Source: Polaribacter sp.
GTDB taxonomy: Bacteria > Bacteroidota > Bacteroidia > Flavobacteriales > Flavobacteriaceae
Reading direction: 5' to 3'
Assembly: GCA_029245665.1 (NCBI GenBank)
Contig: JAQWOW010000028.1
Location: 1 to 14,627 of the forward strand
Length of the DNA: 14,627 nucleotides
Shown: one piece after another, positions 14,314 to 14,627 of the stretch
How the letters are laid out: each line of letters begins with the position of its first letter
How positions within the stretch are numbered: the first letter of the stretch is position 1
Position numbers and translations under genes: made by a program
The notes under the pieces: model-generated
What the model saw: the letters and a program-made list of their open reading frames with translations, nothing else
Told to the model about the DNA's origin: nothing
Databases searched by the model: none

Positions 14314-14627
14314 ATGGACGAATTTATTGATATTTTAACTGCTGAAGGAAAACCTACTGGAAAAATAGCTTTGAAATCTGAAGCTCATAAAAACGGTTGG
14401 TTTCATGCAACTGCTCATATTTGGTTTTTTACCTCAGACAATCAAATTTTACTTCAAAAACGAGCCCTTACAAAAAAAGTATTCCCAGGAATTTGGGATA
14501 TTTCTGTTGCAGGACACATTGCGGCTGGCGAAGAAATTTTACAAGGGGCAAAAAGAGAAATTCTTGAAGAAATCGGACTTGAACTTCAGGAAAAAGACCT
14601 CATCAAAATTGGCACAAGAATTCATCA
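14314..14627 (+). CDS. NUDIX hydrolase, 5' part (runs off the window)
   Basis: The first 104 codons of a NUDIX hydrolase; no stop is reached before the window ends. The complete Nudix box is visible: GHIAAGEEILQGAKREILEEIGL fits G-x5-E-x7-R-E-U-x-E-E-x-G-U, starting at about residue 67. The N-terminal part (MDEFIDILTAEGKPTGKIAL, then SEAHKNGWFHATAHIW and ILLQKRAL) matches the subgroup related to isopentenyl-diphosphate isomerase and YfcD-like hydrolases, where KNGWFHATAHIW replaces the isomerase entry motif. The substrate cannot be told. I start it at the ATG at 14314; an in-frame GTG at 14299 lies within the hairpin stem and adds only MFSFS. It is co-directional with the M42 gene, 89 bases apart. 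Confidence 0.92.
   Translation, partial: MDEFIDILTAEGKPTGKIALKSEAHKNGWFHATAHIWFFTSDNQILLQKRALTKKVFPGIWDISVAGHIAAGEEILQGAKREILEEIGLELQEKDLIKIGTRIH

Noticed and set aside
1..14627. CRISPR array, tRNA, rRNA, transposase or prophage genes
   Set aside because: No regularly spaced repeats, tRNA-like cloverleaf, rRNA-like sequence or mobile-element protein was recognised on either strand.

Overview
The window is strongly AT-rich chromosomal DNA from a member of the Bacteroidota, most likely a marine-type Flavobacteriaceae (the genus is not resolved from sequence alone; something like Polaribacter or Tenacibaculum would fit). The evidence is the gene content: a Bacteroidota-type RNA polymerase omega subunit next to coaBC, a DUF4835 protein, BamD with a lipobox, a DUF6913 protein beside dapA, and an ABC permease fused to an M1 peptidase. 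Shine-Dalgarno sequences are largely absent. No rRNA, tRNA, CRISPR array, transposase or phage gene was seen.

Layout. (1) Positions 1-2070 look like an accessory module. A small HTH protein with an odd double-glycine-like C-terminus and a HlyD-type membrane fusion protein of the bacteriocin/RiPP-exporter class lie on the minus strand. A small Xre repressor-like gene diverges on the plus strand. Two degenerate REP-like palindromes sit between HTH and HlyD. (2) Positions 2121-5408 are a compact minus-strand housekeeping operon read bamD > rpoZ > coaBC > DUF4835, with a stop/start overlap (TAATG) and an 8-base overlap. It joins outer-membrane protein assembly, transcription and coenzyme A synthesis. 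(3) Positions 5409-5639 are a very AT-rich gap holding one perfect DnaA-box sequence, with a near match just inside the end of dapA. (4) Positions 5640-8260, also minus strand, hold a lipoprotein with a phytase/esterase-like beta-propeller domain, a DUF6913 protein and dapA (lysine/peptidoglycan precursor synthesis). (5) Positions 8396-12983, minus strand, are a two-gene ABC unit: an ATPase followed by a giant permease/M1-metallopeptidase fusion. (6) From 13136 rightwards, plus strand, are an M42 glutamyl-aminopeptidase-like enzyme and, after a nested hairpin, the first part of a NUDIX hydrolase cut by the window edge.

How the genes may work together. The core of the window is routine cell-envelope and central metabolism. 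The least ordinary part is the left 2.1 kb. There, a DNA-binding protein carries a sequence resembling the cleavage site of peptides exported by C39-peptidase ABC transporters, and the partner HlyD adaptor is its immediate neighbour. If real, regulator and exporter substrate would be one polypeptide. This is a hypothesis from motif and context only. The ABC transporter itself, if present, would lie beyond the left edge.
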